Of a DNA stretch of 64,000 nucleotides, positions 35,111-44,619 are shown one piece after another. Both the position numbers and the translations under genes were made by a program. The notes beneath the pieces are model-generated. The model ran no database searches. It saw only the letters and a program-made list of their open reading frames with translations, and was not told where the DNA came from. The DNA lies in the NCBI GenBank assembly GCA_002389505.1, contig DGPA01000044.1, positions 295,540-359,539 of the forward strand, written 5' to 3'. Numbering within the stretch: position 1 is the first letter of the stretch; each line of letters starts with the position of its first letter. This DNA comes from Halieaceae bacterium UBA4452. GTDB lineage: Bacteria; Pseudomonadota; Gammaproteobacteria; Pseudomonadales; Halieaceae.

Positions 35111-36415
35111 ATGGAAACGCTTGATCAAAATGACGACAAAGACCTTGAGCTTATGTTCGCCGAAGTTCGCCGCTACCCCTTGTTAACTGCCGAACAAGAG
35201 CGGGAAATTGATGGCCGTAAGTGGTCCGCTGTACGCCAGCTGCATACTGTTTTTGCCGACGACGCCGAACTCTTGGTCTATTGCCGTGAATTTTTGACTC
35301 AGTGCCAAGACAATCCCCCGGAAATAGGGCGTTTCGCCAACCGCGAGCAGCACTTTGTGTTGCGCCGGGAATTAGCGGCCTATTTCAAAGAGGGCGAGTA
35401 CAGCCAAGAAACTGTCAAAGCCGCTGCGGCGCTCGAAGCGTCGACAACGAGCAAAATCCGGGTGAGCAAGGTGAGTGCATTGAACTTGCCCGCCTCACTT
35501 ACCATTGGCATGGCTGTTGCCATGCTACGCAGGGCTGGTGGGCAATTTTCGGATAGCGTTGCGGATGCCATCGCTAACTGGGAGCGTCAGTGGCAGCCGA
35601 GTTTTAGTGGGCTAGCGCTGGAGAGAGACACCTTGACCACCTTACGCCAACACCTAACCGGCTACACGAAAGCCCGGGATGCACTGGTTATGCATAATCT
35701 TCGGTTGGTCTATTCCATTGCTGCCAAATATAAAGGCAGAGGGGTGTCTTATCTCGATTTAATTCAGGAGGGCACGCTGGGCCTCATTCGTGCTGCTGAG
35801 AAATTTCAATTTGAAAAAGGCTTTCGCTTCAGTACTTATTGTTTTAATTGGATAACCCAAGCGGTACGTCGTTATGTGGGCGACGCCGGCAGCCTAGTCC
35901 GTTTTCCCACGCACGTTCAAGAGCAAATGGGCAAGCTTTACCGGGAAAAAGCGATTGAGCAGGCGCGTACTGGCATGGAGCCCGACGAAGAAACGCTGGC
36001 CAGCAAAGCAGGCATGAGCCTTGACAAAACCCGGCACCTGTTGCAGTTAAGAAATCTGGGTACCTCTTTGGATGCACCACGTTTTGACGACGATGAGGGC
36101 GCACTGGTTGATACCATTGCTGGAGAGCCCTTTGGAGGCGCCGCAGATAGTGCAGAGCAAGCGTCCCTCAATCGCTTCCTTGGCGAGGCGGTTGACCGGT
36201 TGGAGGGTACCGAACAGCGGGTCATTATTTCTCGTTGGGGTCTGCATGATGGCCCCCCTCTATCTCGCGCTGAAATCGCGGATAGCATGGGGGTCAGTCG
36301 TGAATGGGTACGACAACTGGAACGTTCTGCACTGCGCAAATTGAAAAATCAGCGCTCGGTGCAAGAGGCGTATGAGGATTACAGCGACGACTATTCTGAG
36401 GCGGGCGGCTACTAA
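35111..36415 (+). CDS. group-2-like sigma-70 factor
   Basis: The 434-residue protein has sigma region 2 (NLRLVYSIAAKYKGRGVSYL, then LIRAAEKFQFEKGFRFSTYC and WITQAVRRYV), region 3, and region 4 (LSRAEIADSMGVSREWVRQ). The RpoD-type non-essential layout without a long region 1.1 indicates a stress or alternative sigma factor. An extra ~90 residues lie between region 1.2 and 2. Start at 35111 has a GGAAG site; an upstream ATG at 35060 lacks one. It is divergent from the MerR-type gene, so the regulator probably controls it. Confidence 0.88.
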   Translation: METLDQNDDKDLELMFAEVRRYPLLTAEQEREIDGRKWSAVRQLHTVFADDAELLVYCREFLTQCQDNPPEIGRFANREQHFVLRRELAAYFKEGEYSQETVKAAAALEASTTSKIRVSKVSALNLPASLTIGMAVAMLRRAGGQFSDSVADAIANWERQWQPSFSGLALERDTLTTLRQHLTGYTKARDALVMHNLRLVYSIAAKYKGRGVSYLDLIQEGTLGLIRAAEKFQFEKGFRFSTYCFNWITQAVRRYVGDAGSLVRFPTHVQEQMGKLYREKAIEQARTGMEPDEETLASKAGMSLDKTRHLLQLRNLGTSLDAPRFDDDEGALVDTIAGEPFGGAADSAEQASLNRFLGEAVDRLEGTEQRVIISRWGLHDGPPLSRAEIADSMGVSREWVRQLERSALRKLKNQRSVQEAYEDYSDDYSEAGGY

Positions 36416-36419
36416 CCTT

Positions 36420-37313
36420 TTACGCGCGTTGGCGACCGACAATGGCCGCCAACGCAGTAGTTAACTGGTCATAGTCAAACGCAAATCCTAAACTATCAAG
36501 GCGGGTGGGGTTGACATGTTGACCCGCTAATAGCAGCTCATCGGCTACCTCACCGAGCATGACTCGCACTATGCACGCAGGCACACTCGCTTTAAACATT
36601 ACCGGTTTATGAACCGCAAGTGCGTCACAAAACGCCCGATGAGTGACAGCTTGCGGTGCCACCACGTTCAGCGGTCCTGCAAGAGCATTGTCTGCCACGG
36701 CCCGTAGAATCACCCGGACAACGTCGGCACGATGAACCCAGCTAAGCCACTGATCGCCTGACCCCAGCCAACTCCCGACACCCAATTGAAAGGACCGCAT
36801 CATCTCTCTCAGGGCGCCCCCGCCTTCATCAAATACAACCCCCAAGCGTAACAGCACGACACGCGTTACATCGCTACTAGCGGCCTGGGCGGCTGCCTCC
36901 CATGAGTGACACAGCTGCGCAGAGAAACCGGCACCCACTGCTGAATCCTCGTCAAATTGTGCGCTCAACGACGCGCCGTAATAACCAATGGCACTACCAC
37001 TAATCAATAGCTTGGGGACTGGCGCTTGAGCTTTCATCCAGGATACTAAGCGCTGAGTGAAGTCGACACGGCTACGGACAATTTCTGCCTTATAACGACT
37101 ATTCCACCGTTTAGCGGCGAGAGATGCCCCTGCCAAGTTTATGACTACGTCAGGTGACTGATCTATCTCATCGAGCGTATTGACAAAGATCAGATCCGAC
37201 TGATTGTCTTTGGCTTGCCGGGTAAGTACGGTAACGCTATGCCCTTGGTCAATCAGTGTTGGCGTTAGCGCGGAGCCAATAAATCCGGTACCTCCCGTCA
37301 GCAAAATACGCAT
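36420..37313 (-). CDS. TIGR01777 family NAD-dependent epimerase/dehydratase
   Basis: The 297-residue protein has the extended SDR Rossmann motif TGGTGFIGSAL at residues 6-16, then VINLAGASLAAKRW, which marks the YfcH/SulA-like subgroup TIGR01777. The C-terminal DUF1731 domain is present (MLGEVADELLLAGQHVNPTRL). Substrate unknown. It is convergent with the sigma gene (4-base gap) and divergent from the sirtuin gene. It occurs near photolyase genes in several gammaproteobacteria. Confidence 0.88.
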   Translation of the reverse strand: MRILLTGGTGFIGSALTPTLIDQGHSVTVLTRQAKDNQSDLIFVNTLDEIDQSPDVVINLAGASLAAKRWNSRYKAEIVRSRVDFTQRLVSWMKAQAPVPKLLISGSAIGYYGASLSAQFDEDSAVGAGFSAQLCHSWEAAAQAASSDVTRVVLLRLGVVFDEGGGALREMMRSFQLGVGSWLGSGDQWLSWVHRADVVRVILRAVADNALAGPLNVVAPQAVTHRAFCDALAVHKPVMFKASVPACIVRVMLGEVADELLLAGQHVNPTRLDSLGFAFDYDQLTTALAAIVGRQRA

Positions 37314-37387
37314 TGTCATTATCCTAGCAGCAGTGAATAACAACGGCACCAAGGCAACCGCTCTTTGCTTTTATACGTACACCACCC

Positions 37388-38248
37388 ATGGCTAGACTGG
37401 TTTCCCCTCTATTACCGCTTCTCAAACAGCATCAAAGCTGGGTGGTGCTGTCGGGTGCCGGCGTCAGTGCCCGATCAGGCATTCCCACTTACCGAGATTC
37501 AACCGGCAAATGGCTGCGCACGGAACCCATTCAACACCAAGCATTTTTAAGCTCCGACAGTCAGCGTCGTCGTTACTGGGGACGATCTATGGTGGGTTGG
37601 CCCGGTGTTCGTGACGCACGACCCAATGCGGTACATCGAGCTTTGGCTGCCCTTGAACGTCTGGGCCTTGTTGACACTGTTATTACCCAGAACGTTGACC
37701 GCCTCCATCAACGTGCAGGCAGTCAACAGGTTATTGATTTGCACGGACGTTTAGATCGGGTGTGCTGCCTTGACTGCGGGGTCGGGTACGACCGCGAAGA
37801 TATTCAGCAACGGCTGCAAAGGCTGAATCCCCAACATCGCGACTTTACCCTCTGTGCCAGACCCGATGGCGATGCCGATCTGGACGACACTCAGGTGGCC
37901 AGCGTTAAACTGGTCGATTGTTCAGCGTGCGGCGGCTTATTGATGCCCGATGTAGTCTTTTTTGGCGGCATCGTTCCCCGGGCACGCGTTGAAGCCTGCC
38001 AGAGAGCCGTCGCCAATGCCGACGCGCTGCTGGTACTAGGTAGCTCCCTGCAAGTGTATTCGGGTTACCGATGGTGTAAACAGGCAAAACAGCTAGGCAA
38101 ACCTTTGTACATTGCCAACGAGGGTATCACTCGAGCCGATCACTTGGCTGATGTTAAAATTGACGAAGACGCGCTCAGTTTATTTTTAACGGCAGCCGAG
38201 GCCATTAATGCATTGATGACAGGAGACAGCCCATGTCCAGCACAATAA
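37388..38248 (+). CDS. Sir2-family NAD-dependent protein deacylase
   Basis: Sirtuin of 286 residues. NAD-binding GAGVSARSGIPTYRDSTGKW lies at about 24-43, TQNVDRLHQRAG gives the ribose/nicotinamide site, and the catalytic His is in IDLHGRLD. Four zinc cysteines: CCLDC and CSACG. The GIPTYRDxxG variant is typical of class II (SIRT4-like) sirtuins. Its stop overlaps the photolyase ATG by 16 bases, so the two are translationally coupled. Confidence 0.92.
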   Translation: MARLVSPLLPLLKQHQSWVVLSGAGVSARSGIPTYRDSTGKWLRTEPIQHQAFLSSDSQRRRYWGRSMVGWPGVRDARPNAVHRALAALERLGLVDTVITQNVDRLHQRAGSQQVIDLHGRLDRVCCLDCGVGYDREDIQQRLQRLNPQHRDFTLCARPDGDADLDDTQVASVKLVDCSACGGLLMPDVVFFGGIVPRARVEACQRAVANADALLVLGSSLQVYSGYRWCKQAKQLGKPLYIANEGITRADHLADVKIDEDALSLFLTAAEAINALMTGDSPCPAQ

Positions 38249-39675
38249 TTTATTGGTTTAGACACGATCTGCGCCTCAATGATCTTCCCGCGCTGCATGC
38301 CGCGTCAGCACTCGGTGACGTTATTCCAGTATTTATTTATGACTCGCAACTCGGCGGTGACTGGAAACTGGGCGGTGCTAGTCAGTGGTGGCTGCACAAC
38401 AGTTTGAACAGGCTGAAAGCGAGTATTGAACATCAGGGCGGGCGGCTATTGTTGCGCAGCGGTGAGACCGTTGCCGAGCTGCAAAAACTACTGTTCGAGA
38501 CCGGCGCCTCGCACATTGTTGCCAGTCGACAATATCAGCCCTGGTCAGAAGATCTTGAGCGCGCTGTTGCGACCATGGCTACAGACAATGCCAGTCAATT
38601 TAAACGCTATGCCGGCACTTTGCTTTTCGAGCCTGACGCGGTAACCACGGGAGCAGGCACTCCGTTTAAAGTATTCACGCCGTTTTGGCGCGCCTGCCTT
38701 AAAGCCGCACAACCCGATATGCCAAAGCCAGTACCTTCACTTCACTTTCCACATCAATGGCCACCCTCGGAAACCCTCGATGATTGGTCGCTCCTGCCAA
38801 CAGACCCTAATTGGGCCGAGGGCTGGGACACTCTCTGGGATCCCGGAGAACTGGGTGCGCAAAAATCCCTCGCCGCGTTCCTCGACGAGCGTGTATACCA
38901 TTACAGTGAAGGAAGAGATATCCCTAGCGGACCTCATACGTCTCGGCTATCGCCGTCTTTAAAGTTCGGTGAAATCTCTCCGCGACAAGTCTGGTGGGCC
39001 GCGCAGCAATGCAAACATGAGAATCCACAGTCTTCGGCCGCCATCGATAAGTTTTTAAGTGAAATTGGTTGGCGAGAATTTTGCAATCAACTAGTGGCAC
39101 AATTTCCGGCCATGCCTGATAGAGCCTTTAATCCCAAATTTGACTATTTCCCATGGGGTAGCAACAGCGAGCATTTGCGGGCGTGGCAGCGCGGACAAAC
39201 CGGCTATCCTATTGTCGATGCCGGTATGCGCGAACTATGGCATACCGGGTTTATGCATAACCGTGTGCGCATGATTGTGGCATCGTTTCTCACCAAGCAC
39301 CTACTCATTCACTGGCGACTAGGAGAGCAGTGGTTTTGGGATACCCTCCTCGACGCCGATCTCGCCTCCAATGCCTGCAGCTGGCAATGGGTGGGCGGGT
39401 CAGGTGCCGATGCCTCCCCCTACTTCCGTATTTTTAATCCTATAGCGCAGGGTGAAAAATTTGATAAGCAGGGGCGCTACACTCGCCAATGGGTTCCCGA
39501 GTTAGCGAATTTGCCCGACAACTATTTGCACAAGCCTTGGGAAGCCCCTGCATTGACGCTGGCTGCATCGGGGGTCGAGCTTGGGAAAACCTATCCCCAT
39601 CCCATCGTTGATCACAAGGAAGCTCGAGAGGCAGCGCTCGGCGCTTATGGCACGCTCAAAGCGCTGACCGGTTAG
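38233..39675 (+). CDS. phrB: deoxyribodipyrimidine photolyase (CPD class I)
   Basis: Blue-light flavoenzyme that splits cyclobutane pyrimidine dimers. The 480-residue protein starts with the antenna domain (WFRHDLRLNDLPALHAA) and ends with the FAD-binding helical domain containing FLSEIGWREFCNQL, GYPIVDAGMRELWHTGFMHNRVRM, and the electron-transfer region NACSWQWVGGSG. The ATG is inside the sirtuin gene and has GGAG nearby. Class I by alignment of these segments; cryptochrome-DASH motifs are not evident. Confidence 0.93.
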   Translation: MSSTIIYWFRHDLRLNDLPALHAASALGDVIPVFIYDSQLGGDWKLGGASQWWLHNSLNRLKASIEHQGGRLLLRSGETVAELQKLLFETGASHIVASRQYQPWSEDLERAVATMATDNASQFKRYAGTLLFEPDAVTTGAGTPFKVFTPFWRACLKAAQPDMPKPVPSLHFPHQWPPSETLDDWSLLPTDPNWAEGWDTLWDPGELGAQKSLAAFLDERVYHYSEGRDIPSGPHTSRLSPSLKFGEISPRQVWWAAQQCKHENPQSSAAIDKFLSEIGWREFCNQLVAQFPAMPDRAFNPKFDYFPWGSNSEHLRAWQRGQTGYPIVDAGMRELWHTGFMHNRVRMIVASFLTKHLLIHWRLGEQWFWDTLLDADLASNACSWQWVGGSGADASPYFRIFNPIAQGEKFDKQGRYTRQWVPELANLPDNYLHKPWEAPALTLAASGVELGKTYPHPIVDHKEAREAALGAYGTLKALTG

Positions 39676-39713
39676 TAGCAAAGATCAATAGCTAAACCAG
39701 CGCCTATTATCCG

Positions 39714-40502
39714 TTACGGATCATCAATAATCGCTACCGCCCGGGTCCATCCCGCAGACCCGCCTCTAATTTTGTGAGGGAAACAGCTAAGGGTAAACCC
39801 CTTGTCGGGAAGTGCCTCAAGGTTATGTAGCTTTTCCAAGTGGCAATAGCCAATGTCTCGACCTGCTTTATGCCCTTCCCAGATGACACTCGCATCACCA
39901 CTCTCAGCGAACCGTTTGGCGGTATAGCTAAAAGGGGCATCCCAACTCCATGCATCGGTTCCCGTCACTCGAACACCCTGCTGTAATAAAAAGACCGTTG
40001 CCTCATAGCCCATACCGCAGCCACGATCCACATAATTGTTGTCACCATAAGCTGAACCTGCCGCCGTATTCACAACGACGATTTCCAAAGGAGAGAGCAC
40101 ATGATCAATCCGCTTGAGCTCCATTTCAACGTCATTAGCAGTAACAACATAGCCGTCAGGACGGTCCCGGAAATCTAACTTCACCCCTGGCTGAAAGCAC
40201 CACTCAAGGGGCACTTCATCGATGGTTATGGCGCGCTCTTTCCCGTCCAACTTTTCATTCATTGTGCTGTGGAAATGGTACGGTGCGTCGAGGTGGGTGC
40301 CGTTGTGGGTGCATAACTGTACAAATTCAATGGCCCAACCCTCTCCATCAGGCAGATCCTCCGAGTCTAATCCCTCGAAGAATAATTTGACCTGCTCTGC
40401 CCCCTGATCATGTCGTATGTAGTCAATATTAGGCTGCAAGCCGGGCGGATCACTCAGAACGTCATTTTCTAAAAAAATAGAAAGATCAATAAATTGACGC
40501 AT
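39714..40502 (-). CDS. cyclase family protein (KynB-like metal hydrolase)
   Basis: The 262-residue protein shows the metal-binding HNGTHLDAPYHFH signature (HxGTHxDxPxH) and a VVNTAAGS segment, which define the cyclase/isatin hydrolase/kynurenine formamidase family. The precise substrate is unknown. No kynurenine pathway genes are nearby. ATG at 40502 has a GGGAG site; it diverges from the patatin gene. Confidence 0.85.
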   Translation of the reverse strand: MRQFIDLSIFLENDVLSDPPGLQPNIDYIRHDQGAEQVKLFFEGLDSEDLPDGEGWAIEFVQLCTHNGTHLDAPYHFHSTMNEKLDGKERAITIDEVPLEWCFQPGVKLDFRDRPDGYVVTANDVEMELKRIDHVLSPLEIVVVNTAAGSAYGDNNYVDRGCGMGYEATVFLLQQGVRVTGTDAWSWDAPFSYTAKRFAESGDASVIWEGHKAGRDIGYCHLEKLHNLEALPDKGFTLSCFPHKIRGGSAGWTRAVAIIDDP

Positions 40503-40569
40503 TGGTCCACTCCCGAAACTGTTATTGTTAGCGCAGCGTAAACTTTTTGATGAGAGATGGAAACGCACA

Positions 40570-41832
40570 ATGACTATAAAAACCGGGCTCGTATTGTCTG
40601 GCGGCGGTGCGCGTGCCGCGTATCAGGTGGGGGTTATCCAGGCCATTGCCGACATCTTACCGAGGGGAACCCGACAACCCTTCCCAATTATTACTGGCAC
40701 TTCAGCAGGCGCATTGAACGCCCTAGCCCTCGCGGGTAGACCGGGGACACTACGCCACAGGGCCGGTGTCCTTGCCAACCTTTGGTCATCCTTGGAAAGC
40801 GAATCTATCTACCGTACCAACGGATTAGCTGTAGCAAAAAATGCCGTCGATATTTTGTGGTCGATTATGCGCCCTGAGCACGCGCGACAACGCTCGCTGG
40901 CGCTGTTAAACAACCAGCCGCTCCGGGAATTACTCACCGAGGTGGTGCACTTTACCCATATCGAACGCGCCATTGACCATGGCGAACTCGAGGCCATAGG
41001 CTTAAGCGCCATGAACTACGCCAATGGTCACTCGACGACGTTCTATCAAGGTCAAGAGCACATTACACCCTGGTCGAGAGCGCGACGTATGGGGGTCGCT
41101 TGTACACTGGGCGTCGAACATCTGCTAGCCTCTTCAGCACTGCCCACATTATTTCCCGCTACCCGTATTGGCCGTCACTACTTTGGTGATGGCGCACTAC
41201 GCCAATCGAGGCCACTCAGTGCGGCCATCCATCTCGGTGCCGATCGACTGTTCATCATAGGCGTTAGCGAAAAGCACCTCGCGCAATCCTCAACGACGAC
41301 TGACGTCGTGCCACCGACCATTGCTCAGGTGTTAGGCCAGATGCTCAATGCGGTCTTTTTAGATTCCGTCGACGCAGATTTGGAGTCCCTGCACCGAATT
41401 AATACCTTACTGGCAATGCAGCAAGAGCAGAGTGAAGCGTCTGACCTGTCTGCCATGCGCCTCATCGATACACTCACCATTTCGCCTTCCCAATCACTGG
41501 CTGAAATAGCTCGTGAATACCAACATGAATTGCCGTCGTCAACGAGCCGATTCCTGCGACTGACCGGCTCAATACGCCAAGAGGGACCTGGCGGAGCATT
41601 GAGTTATATTTTATTCGAGCCCGGTTATTGCCAACGATTGCTCGAATTGGGCTACCATGACGCTATGGACCATCGCCATCAAGTGATTGACTTTTTTGAT
41701 TTGTCTGCAGGGCAAACCGGTCGGCATAGTCGACCACACCATCTACGCCATGGCCCTACTATTCATAAGCCACTAAACGCCCTGCAGAAACAGTGGCATC
41801 GACTAACGGGCAAATCCACGCGAAGAATTTAA
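40570..41832 (+). CDS. patatin-like phospholipase
   Basis: Serine lipid hydrolase of 420 residues. The oxyanion loop GGGARAAYQVG (about residues 10-20), the nucleophile elbow GTSAG (about 43-47) and the catalytic Asp in FGDGALRQ are all visible. The C-terminal third is family-specific. It probably hydrolyses phospholipids or triacylglycerol in the cytoplasm or at the membrane, as no signal peptide is seen. It is followed by the amidohydrolase pair. Confidence 0.9.
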   Translation: MTIKTGLVLSGGGARAAYQVGVIQAIADILPRGTRQPFPIITGTSAGALNALALAGRPGTLRHRAGVLANLWSSLESESIYRTNGLAVAKNAVDILWSIMRPEHARQRSLALLNNQPLRELLTEVVHFTHIERAIDHGELEAIGLSAMNYANGHSTTFYQGQEHITPWSRARRMGVACTLGVEHLLASSALPTLFPATRIGRHYFGDGALRQSRPLSAAIHLGADRLFIIGVSEKHLAQSSTTTDVVPPTIAQVLGQMLNAVFLDSVDADLESLHRINTLLAMQQEQSEASDLSAMRLIDTLTISPSQSLAEIAREYQHELPSSTSRFLRLTGSIRQEGPGGALSYILFEPGYCQRLLELGYHDAMDHRHQVIDFFDLSAGQTGRHSRPHHLRHGPTIHKPLNALQKQWHRLTGKSTRRI

Positions 41833-41865
41833 ATGGATCTATCCAGTAACAAGAAGGAGCTCTCT

Positions 41866-43212
41866 ATGGGCCAGTTAAGCCAGTTGGCCGTAGCGCTGCT
41901 GTTCTCAGTAACCGTCACCGCCGCACCCTTTCCGTCCACCTACAAACCACTCCCACGTTCGCCTCTTCTCATTACCAATGCCACGATTCTAACCGGTGAT
42001 GGACAGCGCATTAATGAAGGCGATCTGCTCATAGCCGATGGCGTCATTCAGTGGATCGGCGAGGGGGATATCCCCAACAATACTCAGGTCATTAGCGCCG
42101 ATGGTCGATGGGTCACGCCCGGCATTATCGATGTGCATTCCCATCTGGGGGTTTATCCTAATCCCAGCGTCGCCGCTCACTCTGATGGCAATGAGGCTAC
42201 CGCACCCATTACCGCCGATGTGTGGGCCGAGCACAGCGTCTGGCCGCAGGATCCGGGTTTCCCTCGGGCACTCGCTGGCGGAGTCACTACCCTACAAATA
42301 CTGCCCGGCTCAGCTAATTTGTTTGGTGGCCGCAGTGTCACCTTAAAAAATGTCCCGGCAACTACCTACCAAGCCATGAAATTTCCGGGCGCGCCTCACG
42401 GATTAAAAATGGCCTGTGGCGAAAATCCAAAGCGCGTTTACGGCAGTCGAAACAAGGCGCCGTCTACCCGAATGGGTAACCTCGCGGCCTATCGAGCGGC
42501 TTGGATAAAAGCCCAAAAATATATCGATGACTGGGACGCCTACAACAGGAGTGAAGAGGACGACAAGAAAGCACCTGCCCGTGATCTTGAACTCGACACG
42601 CTCGCGGGGGTTTTGAAGGGTGATATTTTGGTGCATATGCACTGCTATCGCGCGGATGAAATGGTGACTATTTTGGATATGGCTGAAGAATTTTCTTATA
42701 AAGTCGGTACGTTCCACCACGGTGTCGAAGCCTATAAAATAGCGGATGAACTGGCCGCTAAGGGTGTCTGTGGCGCGCTGTGGGCTGATTGGTGGGGCTT
42801 TAAAATGGAGGCCTATGATGGCATTCAAGAAAACATTGCCCTGGTAGATCGTCCGGAAGGAAGTTGCTCCATTGTTCATTCTGATTCCGATGAGGGTATA
42901 CAACGACTCAATCAAGAAGCCGCCAAGGCAATGGCTCGTGGCAATGCGATGGGTATGGGTATAACACCTGAACGCGCCATTCGCTGGATTACTGCCAATG
43001 CCGCCCGATCACTCGGGGTTCTTGAGCAGACCGGCAGCTTAGCCCAGGGTAAAATGGCGGACGTCGTTATCTGGAATCAAAACCCTTTCAGCATCTATGC
43101 GAAAGCCGATCAAGTTTTTATTGACGGCGCACTAACGTACGACCGCCACAATACTGAGCGACAACCGGTGACCGATTTTGAGCTGGGTCAATTGCTGGAG
43201 ATTAGACAATGA
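41866..43212 (+). CDS. secreted amidohydrolase, imidazolonepropionase-like
   Basis: The 448-residue protein starts with a signal peptide (ending VTAAP) from the ATG at 41866, which has an AAGGAG site. Metal ligands are visible: HSH in IDVHSHLGV, His in VHMHCYRADE, then FHHGVEAY, and the Asp in VHSDSDEG. It belongs to the metal-dependent amidohydrolase superfamily and is predicted periplasmic. Its stop overlaps the ATG of a second amidohydrolase-like gene (ATGA), so the two are coupled. Confidence 0.88.
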   Translation: MGQLSQLAVALLFSVTVTAAPFPSTYKPLPRSPLLITNATILTGDGQRINEGDLLIADGVIQWIGEGDIPNNTQVISADGRWVTPGIIDVHSHLGVYPNPSVAAHSDGNEATAPITADVWAEHSVWPQDPGFPRALAGGVTTLQILPGSANLFGGRSVTLKNVPATTYQAMKFPGAPHGLKMACGENPKRVYGSRNKAPSTRMGNLAAYRAAWIKAQKYIDDWDAYNRSEEDDKKAPARDLELDTLAGVLKGDILVHMHCYRADEMVTILDMAEEFSYKVGTFHHGVEAYKIADELAAKGVCGALWADWWGFKMEAYDGIQENIALVDRPEGSCSIVHSDSDEGIQRLNQEAAKAMARGNAMGMGITPERAIRWITANAARSLGVLEQTGSLAQGKMADVVIWNQNPFSIYAKADQVFIDGALTYDRHNTERQPVTDFELGQLLEIRQ

Positions 43213-44444
43213 AACGTTTAGGCATAGCTATTATCCTATCAATTTTTTCGCTAACCGCGGCCGGGCAAAATCTGCTCATCACCAATGCGACAGTCCACAC
43301 GGGTTTTGACGAAGCAGTCATAAAAAGCGCCGACATACTGATTCGCAATGGCACCATCGTGACCATTGATGACAGCATCACGGTCAATGGGCAAACGCCC
43401 ATCCTCGACGCCGCTGGACGCCATGTGACGGGTGCCTTATTTGCCGGCGCCACGGTGTCGGGCATCAGTGAAGTGGAGGCTGTTCGAGAGGCCGTCGACA
43501 GTGAATACAACGCGCTATTTACCGACATTATGCACCCAGAGTTTGATGTGCGAACGGCTTTTAACCCCCACTCCAGCGTTATTCCTATCACCCGGATCGA
43601 GGGTTTTTCCTACAGCTTGCTGAGTGCTACTCGAGGCGACCGCAGCATCACAGGTCAAGGGGGCCTGGTTCGTTTTGATGGTGGCTATGACAGTTTCGAA
43701 GGGAAAACCGTCGTGTTCGTTGAGGTGAGTGGTCATGCTGCCAGAACAGTAGGCGGTTCCCGCGCGGTGCATTGGATGCTGTTACAGCAGGCTTTTTCTG
43801 AGCGTCAGCGCAATGCGGAGCTTGATTTGCTCACGCCTATTGGTCAAAAGACCCTGCAGGATGTTAGTCGAAATGGCATCTTCGTTTTTAGCGCAAATCG
43901 CGCGTCCGATATCATGCAGGTCTTGGCCTTCGCTGCGCAGCACGCTATTGATGTGGTAATCCACGGGGGACGTGAGGCGTGGTTGGTGGCTGATGCGCTC
44001 GCGCAGACGGATACCCCCGTTATGCTCAATGCGCTTGATAATTTGCCCAGCGACTTTGACTCCCTCGGTGCGCGCCTCGATAATGCCGCACTGCTCCATC
44101 AAGCGGGGGTGAGCATTATGTTTAGCAGTGGCGAAACACACAATGCACGTAAAGTTCGGCAGCTAGCAGGCAGCGCGGTGGCCAATGGTTTACCCCTTGA
44201 AGCGGCTATTGCCGCATTGACCACCACCCCCGCTCAGGTTTTTTCTGGTCGCCCCAGAGGCATCAAAAAAGGCAGCCTGGGTGACTTAGTGATTTGGAGT
44301 GGCGATCCGGTTGAGGTCACCACTCTCGCCGAGCAAGTCGTCATGGGTGGGCGTTTAGACCCTATGGTCAGCCGGCAAACGAAATTGAGAGATCGCTACG
44401 GTACGACCACCCCAACACTCCCGCGCGCCTATGTGAAACCATGA
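43209..44444 (+). CDS. amidohydrolase-like protein lacking the N-terminal metal ligands
   Basis: The 411-residue protein has a signal peptide (MKRLGIAIILSIFSLTAAG) and the general amidohydrolase layout, ending GIKKGSLGDLVIWSGDP. Where the family has the HxH motif, this chain reads AGRHVTGALFAGATVSGIS, with no histidine pair; the late Asp is replaced by SSGETHNAR. It retains VIHGGREAW. It is therefore probably a catalytically dead or altered partner of the coupled upstream enzyme, possibly as a subunit of one complex. Confidence 0.8.
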   Translation: MKRLGIAIILSIFSLTAAGQNLLITNATVHTGFDEAVIKSADILIRNGTIVTIDDSITVNGQTPILDAAGRHVTGALFAGATVSGISEVEAVREAVDSEYNALFTDIMHPEFDVRTAFNPHSSVIPITRIEGFSYSLLSATRGDRSITGQGGLVRFDGGYDSFEGKTVVFVEVSGHAARTVGGSRAVHWMLLQQAFSERQRNAELDLLTPIGQKTLQDVSRNGIFVFSANRASDIMQVLAFAAQHAIDVVIHGGREAWLVADALAQTDTPVMLNALDNLPSDFDSLGARLDNAALLHQAGVSIMFSSGETHNARKVRQLAGSAVANGLPLEAAIAALTTTPAQVFSGRPRGIKKGSLGDLVIWSGDPVEVTTLAEQVVMGGRLDPMVSRQTKLRDRYGTTTPTLPRAYVKP

Positions 44445-44619
44445 GAGCGTCGGCATTTGCCTCAAAAAAACGTTCAAGAGAATTTGACCGGCAACGCTCG
44501 GCGTTGCAGCGACTAGAGGCTTTATGACACAAGCGTTATGATCACGATTTATTGATGCGTCTGTCGGGTTGACAGTCAACGACTTGCCAGGCGCCGCTCA
44601 TCCTGCGAGGAACCGATTC

